A stretch of DNA of 64,000 bases from M3007 sp038203695 (GTDB lineage: Bacteria; Bacteroidota; Bacteroidia; Chitinophagales; Saprospiraceae), in the NCBI GenBank assembly GCA_038203695.1, contig JBBRDQ010000001.1:24991-88990 (forward strand). The letters are read 5' to 3'. Positions within the stretch are counted from its first letter, which is position 1. Each line of letters begins with the position of its first letter. Both the position numbers and the translations under genes were made by a program. Positions 1 through 8,657 of this stretch are shown here, one piece after another. Below the pieces are notes generated by a model. The model was given only the letters and a program-made list of their open reading frames with translations, did not search any database and was not told the origin of the DNA.

Positions 1-2
1 CG

Positions 3-545
3 CCACTTGAGCCGGCTGTGCTGTCGGTTTGTTCGATCGTCAGCAGCAGTCAGCATCCGGCGGTCATTCCAAGTGCGGTGGAATTAAAATTCACGATCCG
101 CTGTTTTGGCAACCCCGTTTTCACTAAAATATGCGCTGCGCTGGAACGCATCTGCAACGCCGAAGCCGCCGCCAGCGGTGTCCCACCAGCGCTGTACCCG
201 GAAATAACCTACCGGGGTGCCGTGACCGAGGCTGTTTATAATGACCCGGCGCTCACCAGCCGGGTCGAAGGCATTTTCCGCGAAATTATCGGTGAGGCAT
301 ATATCCACGAAGCACCTTGTTATACTTTTGGCGAAGATTTTGGCCACTTGGGTTTGCAGGGGACCATTCCGCTGTCGCTGATCTGGCTGGGCAGCGTCGA
401 CCCGAAAAAATTCGATGCGGCGGGCAATGCCAATGTGTTTCTGGAGCCATTGCACAGCCCGAAATTTATGCCCGAACCGGAGACTATTAAAACGGGCGTA
501 CTGGCGATGACGGGAGCGATTATCGAGATCCTAAGAAAGGGCTAA
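3..545 (+). CDS. M20-family amidohydrolase, C-terminal part (5' truncated by window edge)
   Basis: The reading frame is open at the left edge and ends at TAA 543-545, so only the last 180 residues or so are present. Segments such as AVIPSAVELKFTIRCF, CYTFGEDFGHL and the closing LHSPKFMPEPETIKTGV match the dimerisation lid and C-terminal catalytic half of M20D amidohydrolases (the hippurate, IAA-amino acid and N-acyl-aminoacid hydrolase group), which are metal-dependent amide hydrolases. The GEDFG stretch corresponds to the place where the family carries a metal-ligand acidic residue. The N-terminal metal-binding half lies outside the window, so substrate cannot be judged. The GTG at position 18 is internal and not a real start. 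Confidence 0.8.
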   Translation, partial: PLEPAVLSVCSIVSSSQHPAVIPSAVELKFTIRCFGNPVFTKICAALERICNAEAAASGVPPALYPEITYRGAVTEAVYNDPALTSRVEGIFREIIGEAYIHEAPCYTFGEDFGHLGLQGTIPLSLIWLGSVDPKKFDAAGNANVFLEPLHSPKFMPEPETIKTGVLAMTGAIIEILRKG

Positions 546-550
546 TTTTT

Positions 551-558
551 TATCTTTG
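551..558 (+). promoter_or_regulatory. Bacteroidota -7 promoter element (TATCTTTG)
   Basis: TATCTTTG fits the TAnnTTTG -7 consensus of Bacteroidota primary sigma factors and lies about 75 nt upstream of the ATG at 634. No convincing TTTG -33 box is visible at the usual distance, as the expected place overlaps the end of the preceding gene. Confidence 0.45.
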
Positions 559-633
559 CACGACGGTAAGTATTTTAACAAGTATAAGTCAGCCACTACA
601 GGCACATTTCACATATTATAAATCTTCTTCTCT

Positions 634-1170
634 ATGTCCAACAAAAACATTCTGGTATGCCTGTTATGTCTCACAGGCGCGTATTCACTATCGGCTCAAT
701 CCGAATACGGGGAGTATGGCAAAAAATTAAGTATTGGGTTTTCAATTTTCCAGGGTATTGGTGTACCAGTAAGGTACTACGCCGGTTCGCATGTACTGGA
801 AGGCGGGGTGTATATGGGCGGAATCGTTTTTACCGCAGATGATGAGATCCAGGAGGTCCGGTTAGAGCCGATGGTCAGCGGTGGATACACGTTTTTTGGC
901 GATCGTTTCCTCAAAGAAAAGAAAAAACGCAACAAAATCCGCGCAAACGGCATCTCTCTGCGGGCCAGCCAGATTTTAGGCGACTATTCGACCACCATTC
1001 CTTCGCTGGCCTGGGCACAGGAAACGTTCCGGCAGGGACGTACCAAACAATCCTTTCTCTTCGAACTCGGCCTCCGGTATGTAATTCCGCATTATACTTA
1101 TCGGGGCCTGGAGGTAGAAAACCAAATCGGTTTGCATCTCAGGTGTCAATGGAACTTCTTTCTGAAGTAA
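634..1170 (+). CDS. Putative outer-membrane beta-barrel protein
   Basis: Encodes 178 residues starting with a clear Sec signal peptide (LVCLLCLTGAYSLSAQ, cleavage after about residue 21). The mature part alternates hydrophobic and polar residues in short strands separated by turns and ends in an aromatic stretch (LRCQWNFFLK), typical of small outer-membrane barrels. A basic loop (KEKKKRNKIR, about residues 93-102) interrupts the strands. No conserved enzyme motif is visible and I do not recognise a named family. It is monocistronic, with its own -7 element upstream and a MITE-like element directly downstream. Confidence 0.6.
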   Translation: MSNKNILVCLLCLTGAYSLSAQSEYGEYGKKLSIGFSIFQGIGVPVRYYAGSHVLEGGVYMGGIVFTADDEIQEVRLEPMVSGGYTFFGDRFLKEKKKRNKIRANGISLRASQILGDYSTTIPSLAWAQETFRQGRTKQSFLFELGLRYVIPHYTYRGLEVENQIGLHLRCQWNFFLK

Positions 1171-1198
1171 GGCCCGTTTGCGTCATTCTGCAACAACC

Positions 1199-1324
1199 TA
1201 TGCGAATATTGGGTTAGGATTAGGAAGTGGTTGACAATCAGTTGCTTAGTGACGAAGTGACTTAAAGTCACCCCCCGTCAATAGCCCTGGCAATCAAGCA
1301 TTATCTTAACCCAATATTCACATA
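1199..1324. mobile_element. MITE-like element with 22-bp terminal inverted repeats
   Basis: Ends TATGCGAATATTGGGTTAGG (1199 onward) and, on the other strand, TATGTGAATATTGGGTTAAG (1324 backward) form 22-bp terminal inverted repeats with two mismatches. A 15-nt palindrome GTGACTTAAAGTCAC lies inside at 1257-1271. The 7-bp direct repeat AACCTAT flanks both ends (1195-1201 and 1324-1330), as a target-site duplication would. The left 70 bp recurs on the opposite strand at 40911-40983 with high identity and more degenerately at 2116-2180. There is no coding capacity, so mobilisation would need a transposase supplied in trans. Confidence 0.6.
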
Positions 1325-1425
1325 ACCTATTATTTTTTAAACCCCGGTGTGCTGTTTGGTCGAAACCGGAATTCATGCACGCTCCTACCGACCAAAGCCA
1401 ATCTTTGCCTAAATCAATAAAAAAC

Positions 1426-1887
1426 ATGCAACTAAAACTCGCAGTCATTGCCCTCGCTACCACGTTTGCCGCTTGCCAGCCACCTTCCAAAGACAAAGAA
1501 CCCGGGCGCGCCACCTTGCCACTGCTCGGCACTTGGGAATTGATCTCGGCGACCTCCACGGAGCGCGACAGTACGGTCTCTACGTTCAATCCCAAGCAGA
1601 AAATGATCAAAATTATCAATCCCACCCACTTCGCTTTTTTTAGCCACGACCTCCGTGTCCCCCGGGATTCTACCGCTCCTTTTACGTCGGGCGGCGGTAC
1701 GTATACGCTGAAAGACAGTGTGTACACGGAGCACTTGGATTACTTTATACAGCCGGAGTGGGAAGGCAATACATTCGAATTCATAGTCACGATCAAAAAC
1801 GATACACTGACGCAAAAAGGCATTGAAAAGGTAGAAAAACTGGGCATTGAGCATGTGATCGTGGAGCGCTATAAACGGGTGAAATAA
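1426..1887 (+). CDS. Lipocalin-like lipoprotein
   Basis: From the internal ATG at 1426 (MQLKLAVIALATTFAACQPP) the product is a 153-residue lipoprotein: a short hydrophobic signal ends in the lipobox FAAC, and a Ser/Lys/Pro-rich tether follows. The upstream ATG at 1375 would add 17 polar residues before the signal, so 1426 is preferred. The mature part begins LLGTWELISA and continues with predicted beta strands (MIKIINPTHFAFFSHD, GGTYTLKDSVYTEHLDYF, FIVTIKNDTLTQKG). This is the pattern of Bacteroidota lipocalin-like domains (DUF4488-type), which are beta barrels of unknown ligand. The gene stands alone between a MITE-like element and the T9SS remnant. Confidence 0.65.
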   Translation: MQLKLAVIALATTFAACQPPSKDKEPGRATLPLLGTWELISATSTERDSTVSTFNPKQKMIKIINPTHFAFFSHDLRVPRDSTAPFTSGGGTYTLKDSVYTEHLDYFIQPEWEGNTFEFIVTIKNDTLTQKGIEKVEKLGIEHVIVERYKRVK

Positions 1888-1894
1888 CCCGGTC

Positions 1895-2131
1895 TTACCG
1901 CATTTTAACCACCCGCGCAGCCGCCACCCGTCGGCCGGCCGAATCCGCAATTTCTAAAAAGTATACACCTTCCTCCAGGTTGTCGATTGACAGCGCTGAT
2001 AGTTGTGCCGGCACATCAGGGAGCGTAGCGCGGACGCTGCCGTGGGCGTCGAACAGCCGAAGGGTACACGGTTGGTCGGTTTTTTCAGTAAGCGTATAAT
2101 ACAAGACCTCCCGGGTCGGGGTGACTTTAAG
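1895..2131 (-). pseudogene. Orphan T9SS C-terminal sorting domain (decapitated gene remnant)
   Basis: The minus-strand frame, open from about 2131 to TAA at 1895, encodes little more than a T9SS type A sorting domain: VTPTREVLYYTLTE, CTLRLFDAHGSVRATL, LEEGVYFLEIADSAG and the basic end RVVKMR. This is the conserved three-strand layout seen at the C-terminus of secreted proteins elsewhere in this window. No signal peptide or passenger domain precedes it. The frame is closed by a stop at 2132-2134, inside the palindrome of the dispersed element copy at 2116-2180. The only start candidate is TTG at 2104. I read it as the tail of a secreted-protein gene whose 5' part was lost at the repeat. Confidence 0.6.
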
Positions 2132-2180
2132 TCACCCCGGCACTAAGTAATTGATATTAATCACAACCCATTATTTGCAT
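2116..2180. repeat. Degenerate copy of the 70-bp dispersed element
   Basis: Contains a perfect 21-nt palindrome at 2118-2138 (10-bp arms GGGGTGACTT and AAGTCACCCC around one T), then CACTAAGTAATTGAT and an end AACCCATTATTTGCAT. The last matches AACCCAATATTCGCAT of the 1199-1324 element read on the opposite strand. It fills the space between the T9SS remnant and the stop of the phosphate transporter gene. The palindrome could also act as a hairpin transcription end for the transporter. Confidence 0.5.
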
Positions 2181-2183
2181 TGC

Positions 2184-3566
2184 TTACGCAAACAACCGGA
2201 AGATCCAGTACAACAACGCCGAACTGACAAACGTCACCGGCAGGGTGAGCAACCAGGCCAAGCCGATGCTTTTGATGGTTTTGCGGTCCAGGTTTTTGGT
2301 CCCGCCGGAAGCAACCATCGTGCCGGCAATACCCGAGGACAGGACGTGCGTAGTAGACACCGGCAATCCTACCAGCGTGCTTAAGCCGATGGTGGTACTG
2401 GCTACCAGTTCTGCCGAGGCACCCTGTGCATAGGTAAGGTGACTTTTACCGATCTTTTCGCCGATCGTCACCACGATCCGTTTCCAGCCGACCATGGTAC
2501 CGATGCCTAAAGAAAAGGCGATCAAGGCTTTCACCCACAGAGGCGCAAATTCATAACTCTCCTTCAGGCTGGCGATTTCTGCCTTGGCTACTTTCGCCGT
2601 TTCGCCGGTAATTGAATTATTATTGATCGCTGTCTGTAGGTCGCCGGAATAAACCTGGAGCATTTTACGCAGGTTCAGAATGTCCGCTTTTTGGCCGCTA
2701 TTGCTTACAATATCGATCCCGGCCGTTACTTTGGCCGAAGAAGTGAGGATATCCTTTATGCGCGCATCCATGGCCGGTTCGGGTATGGTACGTACGGCCG
2801 TTTCTACTTGTGCCACACTGCTCTTCATGGCTTGGAGCGGCAGATTCGAATTAAGGGCGAACTGCATCGGCAGGAAGGAAATTAAAACGACCAGCATCAG
2901 GCCGACGCCTTTTTGACCGTCATTCGAGCCGTGGAAAAAACTGACCAGGGTACAAGTGACTACCAGCACGGCGCGGATCCATAGGGGCGGCGCTTTCTTT
3001 GCATCGGGTTCCTTAAAAATAACCTTGCTCTTGATGGTGGACTTCAGGATGAACATCAGCAGTACCGCTAATCCAAAGCCTAAAAATGGTGACAATAGCA
3101 GCGAGAGAAAGATCTCCTGGGCTTTGTGCCAGTTCACGCCGGCACCGCCGTTGATAAACCAGAAGGCAAATCCGCCGCCCAGCAGCGATCCGGTGAGCGC
3201 ATGCGAAGAGGAACAGGGAATGCCGACATACCAAGTCCCCAGATTCCAGATAATAGCCGCTAATAGAATGGCCATAACCAGTGCAATATTCTGCCCGAGG
3301 CTCATGGCCAGCAGGTCGTTGAGCGGCAGCATTTTGATCATGCCCATCGCTACGGCAATACCGCCGACCCATACGCCCAGGAAATTCCACAATCCCGACC
3401 ACACGACAGCGACTTGGGGTTTGAGCGTTCTCGTATAAATAACGGTCGCGACTGCATTGGCCGTGTCGTGAAAACCGTTGATCGTTTCATAGAAACAAAC
3501 GGCTAAAATGCACAGAATGAGGAAAATAGAACTTGCGGTGTCTAAGCCGGAGATAAATCCTAACAT
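2184..3566 (-). CDS. pit: Inorganic phosphate transporter, PiT family
   Basis: Encodes 460 residues with the two inverted PiT signatures: GFHDTANAVATVI near the N-terminus and SFFHGSNDGQKGVGLM in the middle, plus the C-terminal half with GLPVSTTHVLSSG. About ten membrane helices are visible. A soluble loop of roughly 70 residues (about 245-320, rich in charged residues) separates the halves, as in many PiT proteins. The family performs low-affinity phosphate or metal-phosphate symport with protons or sodium at the cytoplasmic membrane. Start ATG is at 3566. It is probably monocistronic; the next gene upstream on the same strand is a histidine kinase ending at 3648. No PhoU-like PitA accessory gene is adjacent. 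Confidence 0.92.
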   Translation of the reverse strand: MLGFISGLDTASSIFLILCILAVCFYETINGFHDTANAVATVIYTRTLKPQVAVVWSGLWNFLGVWVGGIAVAMGMIKMLPLNDLLAMSLGQNIALVMAILLAAIIWNLGTWYVGIPCSSSHALTGSLLGGGFAFWFINGGAGVNWHKAQEIFLSLLLSPFLGFGLAVLLMFILKSTIKSKVIFKEPDAKKAPPLWIRAVLVVTCTLVSFFHGSNDGQKGVGLMLVVLISFLPMQFALNSNLPLQAMKSSVAQVETAVRTIPEPAMDARIKDILTSSAKVTAGIDIVSNSGQKADILNLRKMLQVYSGDLQTAINNNSITGETAKVAKAEIASLKESYEFAPLWVKALIAFSLGIGTMVGWKRIVVTIGEKIGKSHLTYAQGASAELVASTTIGLSTLVGLPVSTTHVLSSGIAGTMVASGGTKNLDRKTIKSIGLAWLLTLPVTFVSSALLYWIFRLFA

Positions 3567-3647
3567 GTCGTATAAAGAAGGTTAAAAAATCTTGCAAAAG
3601 TGCAGTAACTCCCTGTTACACCGCTCTTTGCCCGATTTAAGTTAATG

Positions 3648-5513
3648 TTAATCATTGTCCAGTACGGGTAATAAAACGATTACCCGAGTACCCTGACGGG
3701 CGCCCTGGCTTTCTTCGCCCAGGTCGGTAATGAGCACATACGGCTCCACCGCCGGGCTTTTTTCCGTCTGATGCAGCAGATGCAGCCGTTCGCGGGTGAT
3801 GTCCATCCCGCGCGAGCGATGTTTCTGATATGCCGCCTGGTCCGATTGTTTTTCCTTGCCTTTGTTGTAGCCCACGCCGTCGTCTTCGATGGTACAACGC
3901 AGTACGGCCCCCTCGTTTTCCAGGTTGAAATAAATCTCCAGGCGTCCTTTCGCCAAGGGTCGCAGTCCGTGTTCGATGGCATTTTCGACAAACGGCTGCA
4001 GGATCATGGTCGGCATTTCCAGTTCGCGGGGTTTGATGTCGCGCGCCCAACTGATGTTGAATTTCAACTGATCCTGGAAGCGCAATTTGCGGTTGATCTC
4101 CAGGTAGCGTTCCAGGAATTCGACTTCCTGCTCCAGCGTCACTACTTCCATATCCGAGTAATCGAGCGTGTGGCGCATCATTTTGGCAAATTTGGCCAAA
4201 TACGATTCCGCTTCGTCGTTGCGGTTGGATGTGATCAAACCCTGAATGGCATTGAGCGCATTGAACAGAAAGTGGGGATTCATCTGCGACCGCAAGGCCC
4301 GCAATTGCAAACCCGCCATGCGCAAGCGGGCGATCTGAGCCTCCTGTCGGCTGCGTTCGAGTTCGTGACCGGCCTCAATCTCCCGGCGTTCCCGGTCGCG
4401 GGTTTCCGCAAAATATTCGCGGTGCTGGGTCGTGGCCCGGGTCTGCCACTTGTATGCCGCAGCGTAGTCGTTCTGCTCGGCTTTGAGCGCGGCCATATTC
4501 TGGCTCACCTGCCCGAGATGGTGTTTATCGTGCCCTTTTTCACCCACTTCCCAGGCTTGTTGCAGGTGTTTTTCCGCGTTGGCCAGGTCGTCGAGTTCGA
4601 TGTAAAGACCGGCGCGCCAGTTTTCTATTTTGGATAAATTGGTGAAATCGGCGGTCTTGACCGGATGTTCGTAATGCGCGGCCGCCTGACTGAACAAATC
4701 GAACGCGCTTTCGGCATCGCTGTCCAGGAAAGCCAGGATGCCCAGATTGCTGAGCGCCAGGGTTTGCGCTTCGATATCACCGCCGGCGGCGTATTGCACG
4801 GCATTTCCAAAAAATATCCGGGCTTGATCGGTATTGTCGAGCGCCAGTTCGGCGCGCCCGGCATTGAGATAATGCCAGGCCACCCGCGGCCGCAGTCCGT
4901 GTTGTTCTACAATCGGCAATACGCGGCGATAGGCCTCCAGGCTCTGGTCCTTTTCGCCCAGTTTTTCGTACAGATCACCCAGTCCGTTGGCGACCAGGGT
5001 CTGGATGTAAAAATCCTTGAGCGGCGACTTGTCATCCAAACCGAGTAAATCTTTTTCGGCGGTCATCAGTGCATCGAGGGCCTGGCGATGGTTGCCCAGA
5101 TGCAAATGTAAAAAACCTTCCCGGCAGGATACGTGTGCCCGCAATGCCTCGGCTGATTCGTCATTGAGGTATTCCCGCGCCGTATCGAGGCTGTCCTGGA
5201 CGGCCGACCAGTCGCCGAGATTGAGTTGAATGGCGGCCAAATCGGCCCAGGTTTCCACCAGAACCGGCGTGTCCGACAGTTCTTCCAGAATCTCGATCGC
5301 CTGATGGGCGTGCTCCAGCGCCAGGGTGTAATGTTGCCACTGGTTGTGTAAAAATGCCCCGTACCGATAATACGCCAGCCGCACGTCGAATGGCGTGTCG
5401 GGCGTAACGACTTCCGACAGTTCGCGCAAAGCAATGCGCGCTTGTTCAAAATCGGTAAAAGCCCAGATCGCCAGTTGGGCGGCGAGGGAAGACTGGTACG
5501 TGGGTTTTTGCAC
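3648..5513 (-). CDS. TPR-containing LytS-type sensor histidine kinase
   Basis: The 621-residue product has an N-terminal tetratricopeptide array (about residues 40-370, repeated A..Y...G....A blocks), a charged coiled coil (ETRDRERREIEAGHELERSR), and a His_kinase domain of the LytS/YehU class. The phosphoacceptor motif is LRSQMNPHFLFNALNAIQG with His414, followed by the ATPase segments LQPFVENAIEHGL and DDGVGY. The start is GTG 5513, because an in-frame TAG lies two codons upstream. There is no membrane segment, so sensing is probably cytosolic through the TPR array. LytS-type kinases normally pair with a LytTR response regulator, but none is adjacent, making this an orphan within the window. 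Confidence 0.88.
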   Translation of the reverse strand: MQKPTYQSSLAAQLAIWAFTDFEQARIALRELSEVVTPDTPFDVRLAYYRYGAFLHNQWQHYTLALEHAHQAIEILEELSDTPVLVETWADLAAIQLNLGDWSAVQDSLDTAREYLNDESAEALRAHVSCREGFLHLHLGNHRQALDALMTAEKDLLGLDDKSPLKDFYIQTLVANGLGDLYEKLGEKDQSLEAYRRVLPIVEQHGLRPRVAWHYLNAGRAELALDNTDQARIFFGNAVQYAAGGDIEAQTLALSNLGILAFLDSDAESAFDLFSQAAAHYEHPVKTADFTNLSKIENWRAGLYIELDDLANAEKHLQQAWEVGEKGHDKHHLGQVSQNMAALKAEQNDYAAAYKWQTRATTQHREYFAETRDRERREIEAGHELERSRQEAQIARLRMAGLQLRALRSQMNPHFLFNALNAIQGLITSNRNDEAESYLAKFAKMMRHTLDYSDMEVVTLEQEVEFLERYLEINRKLRFQDQLKFNISWARDIKPRELEMPTMILQPFVENAIEHGLRPLAKGRLEIYFNLENEGAVLRCTIEDDGVGYNKGKEKQSDQAAYQKHRSRGMDITRERLHLLHQTEKSPAVEPYVLITDLGEESQGARQGTRVIVLLPVLDND

Positions 5514-5659
5514 TGGCTAATTTTAGTTTTTTTGATTTTGAGGCGTAATCTGCAATCGGACCTCCATGCGGACCGGCTCACAAAGCACGGTAAAATAGCC
5601 CATTCTTTTCCTAAAAAAAGTACTTTTACCCAAAAATCCGTCACTACAATTTCCTATAC

Positions 5660-7828
5660 ATGAAACAATTACCCGTTTTTTCCATTTTGGCAGTACTCGT
5701 TTTCATGGCCTGCCAACAGCCGACTACCACTACCACTAACCCACTTGTTTTTACTGTGCAACCATCCGTTTTTCATCCCGAACAATTTACGCCACCCCAT
5801 CCCGAGAAAAAATTGAAAGAACTGGTCGCCGCCAATGGCGACAAACGTTCGGACGAATATTACTGGCTCAACGAACGGGAAAACCCCGCCGTTACCGCTT
5901 ACCTCCAAGCCGAAAATCAATACATGGATTCCGTCTTGGCGCCAATTGCCCCGCTGCGGGAAAAGTTATTTGCTGAGTTAAAAGCCCGTATCCAGGAAGA
6001 CGACGCCTCGGTGCCGTATTTCAAAAACGGCTACTGGTACATTACACGCTTTGAAAAAGGCAAGGAATATCCAATCTACAGCCGTAAAAAAGGCGATCTG
6101 AATGCACCGGAAGAAATCATGGTCGACGTCAACGAACTCGCCAAAGGCAAACCCTACTGCCAACTCGGTGATATGACGGTCAGTCCGGACAACCGGCTAC
6201 TGGCGTACGGCGTGGATTACACCGGTCGCAATCTCTTTAAATTATATTTTAAAGACCTGACTACCAATCAATTATTGCCCGATGAATTTGACTATGCCGG
6301 CTCCGCCGTGTGGGCCAACGACAACAAAACGATCCTGTACGATACGAAAGACGCGGTTACGCTGCGCAACGATAAAGTCTGGCGGCACGTCATGGGCACC
6401 GACCACAAACAGGACGTGCTGATGTATTTTGAAAAGGACGACACGCAGTACGTCTATTTGTCCAAATCCAAATCGGAGCAGTATTTTTTTATCAATTGTG
6501 CCTACACCCAGACGGTGGAAGTGCTGTACCTCAGTGCCAACGACCCGACCGGAAAATTCCAGGTCGTACGGCCGCGCGAAAAGGATTTTTACTACTCGCT
6601 GGAACACTGGAATGATAAATTCCTGGTCCGCACCAACTGGGATGCACCCAATTTCCGCCTGATGGAAACGCCGGTAACTGCTCCACAACGCGAAAACTGG
6701 AAGGATGTGCTGCCGCACCGCGACGCTGTGTTGCTCGACAATTTTACCGTTTTCAAAGACTATCTGGTTACCGAAGAGCACAAGGGTGGTTTGAGTCAGG
6801 TGCACCTGATCCGCTGGGCCGACAAAGCGGACCACTACATCGAAGTGGGCGAACCGACCTATGCTTGCAACCTGGGAACCAACCCTGAATTTGACACTAA
6901 AAATCTGCGCTATGTTTTCACCAGCCTGAAGACGCCGTACACAACGGTGGACTACGACATGGATAGTCGCGTCAAAACGGTGAAGAAGGTAGCGCCGGTG
7001 CTGGGCGGTTTTGATGCCAATAATTACACGACGGAATTCGTGCTGGTAACCGCCCGCGACGGGGTCAAAGTGCCGGTTTCGATCGTCTACAAAAAAGGTC
7101 TGCAACGCAACGGCTCGGCGCCGTGCCACCTCACTGGCTACGGCAGTTATGGTTTTTCGTACGATCCGTCGTTCAATCGCGACAAGATCAGTTTGTTAGA
7201 CCGCGGTTTTGTGGTCGCCATCGCGCACATTCGCGGCGGCATGGAAATGGGTTACAAATGGTACGAAGACGGCAAAATGATGCATAAGATGAACACTTTC
7301 AATGACTTTATTGATTGTGCCGATATGCTGGTAAAAGAAAAGTACACGGCATCCGATCGCCTGTTTGCCGAAGGCCGCTCTGCGGGTGGATTGCTAATGG
7401 GCGCGGTCTCCAACCTGCGGCCCGACCTGTTCAAAGGCATTATTACCGGCGTTCCTTTTGTGGATGTATTGACCACCATGAGCGACGCGAGTATCCCGCT
7501 CACTACCGGCGAGTACAGCGAATGGGGCAACCCGAATATCGCGGAGCAATACGCATATATGAAAACGTATTCGCCCTACGACAACCTGAAAGCCGGCAAC
7601 TATCCGAATTTGCTGGTCCTCACGTCTCTCAGCGACTCACAAGTCCAGTATTTCGAACCCGCCAAATACGTCGCCCGGCTGCGCGAACTGAAAACAGATA
7701 AAAATCCGCTGCTTTTCTACACCAATATGACCGGCTCCCACGGTGGCTCTTCCGGCCGCTTCGAACGCCTCAAAGAACGGGCGCTGGAGTACGGGTGGAT
7801 GCTGGGATTGCTGGGAGTTAATGATTAA
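5660..7828 (+). CDS. S9 family prolyl oligopeptidase (protease II-like), lipoprotein
   Basis: A 722-residue protein with a lipoprotein signal (VFSILAVLVFMACQQP). The early segment DEYYWLNERENPAV is typical of oligopeptidase B/prolyl oligopeptidase propellers. The catalytic alpha/beta-hydrolase domain contains GRSAGGLLMG (nucleophile Ser574), LSDSQVQYFEP (Asp659) and TGSHGG (His694), so the triad is complete. The S9A group cleaves peptides of limited size after Lys/Arg or Pro; the lipid anchor places it in the periplasm or on an envelope face. The gene is divergent from the histidine kinase. Its stop codon lies inside the heptad repeat arm beginning at 7818, which probably also forms the transcription end. 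Confidence 0.92.
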   Translation: MKQLPVFSILAVLVFMACQQPTTTTTNPLVFTVQPSVFHPEQFTPPHPEKKLKELVAANGDKRSDEYYWLNERENPAVTAYLQAENQYMDSVLAPIAPLREKLFAELKARIQEDDASVPYFKNGYWYITRFEKGKEYPIYSRKKGDLNAPEEIMVDVNELAKGKPYCQLGDMTVSPDNRLLAYGVDYTGRNLFKLYFKDLTTNQLLPDEFDYAGSAVWANDNKTILYDTKDAVTLRNDKVWRHVMGTDHKQDVLMYFEKDDTQYVYLSKSKSEQYFFINCAYTQTVEVLYLSANDPTGKFQVVRPREKDFYYSLEHWNDKFLVRTNWDAPNFRLMETPVTAPQRENWKDVLPHRDAVLLDNFTVFKDYLVTEEHKGGLSQVHLIRWADKADHYIEVGEPTYACNLGTNPEFDTKNLRYVFTSLKTPYTTVDYDMDSRVKTVKKVAPVLGGFDANNYTTEFVLVTARDGVKVPVSIVYKKGLQRNGSAPCHLTGYGSYGFSYDPSFNRDKISLLDRGFVVAIAHIRGGMEMGYKWYEDGKMMHKMNTFNDFIDCADMLVKEKYTASDRLFAEGRSAGGLLMGAVSNLRPDLFKGIITGVPFVDVLTTMSDASIPLTTGEYSEWGNPNIAEQYAYMKTYSPYDNLKAGNYPNLLVLTSLSDSQVQYFEPAKYVARLRELKTDKNPLLFYTNMTGSHGGSSGRFERLKERALEYGWMLGLLGVND

Positions 7829-7898
7829 TGGTTAATGCTAAATGCCAGGCGTTATGACATTAACCGTTAACCATTATCCATTAATCATTAATCATTAA
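7818..7898. repeat. Inverted pair of heptanucleotide arms, TTAAYGG family
   Basis: Left arm: consecutive heptads TTAATGA, TTAATGG, TTAATGC, TAAATGC (7818-7845). Right arm in reverse orientation: ACATTAA, CCGTTAA, CCATTAT, CCATTAA, TCATTAA, TCATTAA (7857-7898). They are separated by an 11-bp core. The element covers the stop of the peptidase gene and ends 4 nt before the stop of the convergent gene, filling the whole gap. The arms are complementary, so the RNA could fold into a hairpin and serve as a bidirectional terminator. Confidence 0.7.
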
Positions 7899-7902
7899 AA
7901 AA

Positions 7903-8412
7903 TCATCCTCGCGCGATTTCCCCGTTTTCCATAATTTCCATGTGGTAGGTGCGCGAGTTGGAGGCATCGAATTCATCATTCTGACCGGCTGATTCGCCTT
8001 CGGCGATGATGATCTCGAGTTCTTCGTTGATGGTGGCGACGGCCCGCAGAATCTTGCCGCTTTTGACCCTGGTTTGGGCAATTACCTTACGATCAATCAG
8101 TTCGCCGCGTTCGGTGAATGTGGCGAGCGTGTATTCGTAGGTCAGCAATTCGGCTTTCCACCATACCAGGGCGATGAAACGCAAGGTATCGTCGATGGCA
8201 AAACAGGGTATGTATTCCGTGAATTCATCGTCGATCTCTTTGCTTTCTACGGGATGAATGTATTGTGCGATCATTGCGTCGCTCAGCGGTTCGTTTTCGG
8301 TGCCGAAGGCGTGATGGGTGTCTTCGCCCAGGGTGACGGGCATCGTAACCGGTGGAAATTTGGCTACAAAATCAGCGAACGTGTAGCGCTTGGTGCCGGT
8401 GGTAGGTTCCAT
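7903..8412 (-). CDS. Hypothetical protein
   Basis: A 169-residue acidic protein with no signal peptide and no membrane segment. It contains alternating strand-like segments (YIPCFAIDDTLRFIALVWW, ELLTYEYTLATFTERGELID, ILRAVATINEELEIIIAEG), suggesting an all-beta or alpha/beta fold. The N-terminal part mentions a proline-rich stretch (FPPVTMPVTLGED). I do not recognise the family. The ATG at 8412 is the natural start. It converges on the S9 peptidase gene and is separated from it by the heptad-repeat element. The 228 bases upstream (8413-8640) carry only the btaA promoter on the other strand. Confidence 0.6.
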   Translation of the reverse strand: MEPTTGTKRYTFADFVAKFPPVTMPVTLGEDTHHAFGTENEPLSDAMIAQYIHPVESKEIDDEFTEYIPCFAIDDTLRFIALVWWKAELLTYEYTLATFTERGELIDRKVIAQTRVKSGKILRAVATINEELEIIIAEGESAGQNDEFDASNSRTYHMEIMENGEIARG

Positions 8413-8634
8413 GCTGTTATTTTTTGAATGAACTTGAAATTTGGCAAGTCTACAACCGGCGAAATCTCAAAAAGTTGGCCGCAAAAGTCGCGTTTTCTAC
8501 CTAATAAATAACGGATATGGGAATCTAACCACTAAATTTTCCATTTTATGCCGGGCTTAAAACGGTTTTCGAACTTAACCATTTCATAATCCAAACATAA
8601 CATTCGCTTTCCAGGTGCCGCCAAAATCCACCTT

Positions 8635-8642
8635 TACCTTTG
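8635..8642 (+). promoter_or_regulatory. -7 element TACCTTTG of btaA, decides the start codon
   Basis: TACCTTTG matches the TAnnTTTG consensus exactly. Its last three bases are the TTG that would be the most upstream start of the btaA frame. Transcription would begin about 7 nt downstream, so the TTG cannot be the start. The ATG at 8658 is left with a very short leader of about 8-10 nt. No clear -33 box was found. Confidence 0.5.
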
Positions 8643-8657
8643 GCTGTTAAAAAGGCA

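Noticed and set aside
8640..8657. TTG at 8640 as the btaA start
   Set aside because: The TTG is part of the -7 promoter element TACCTTTG; the ATG at 8658 matches the expected family N-terminus.
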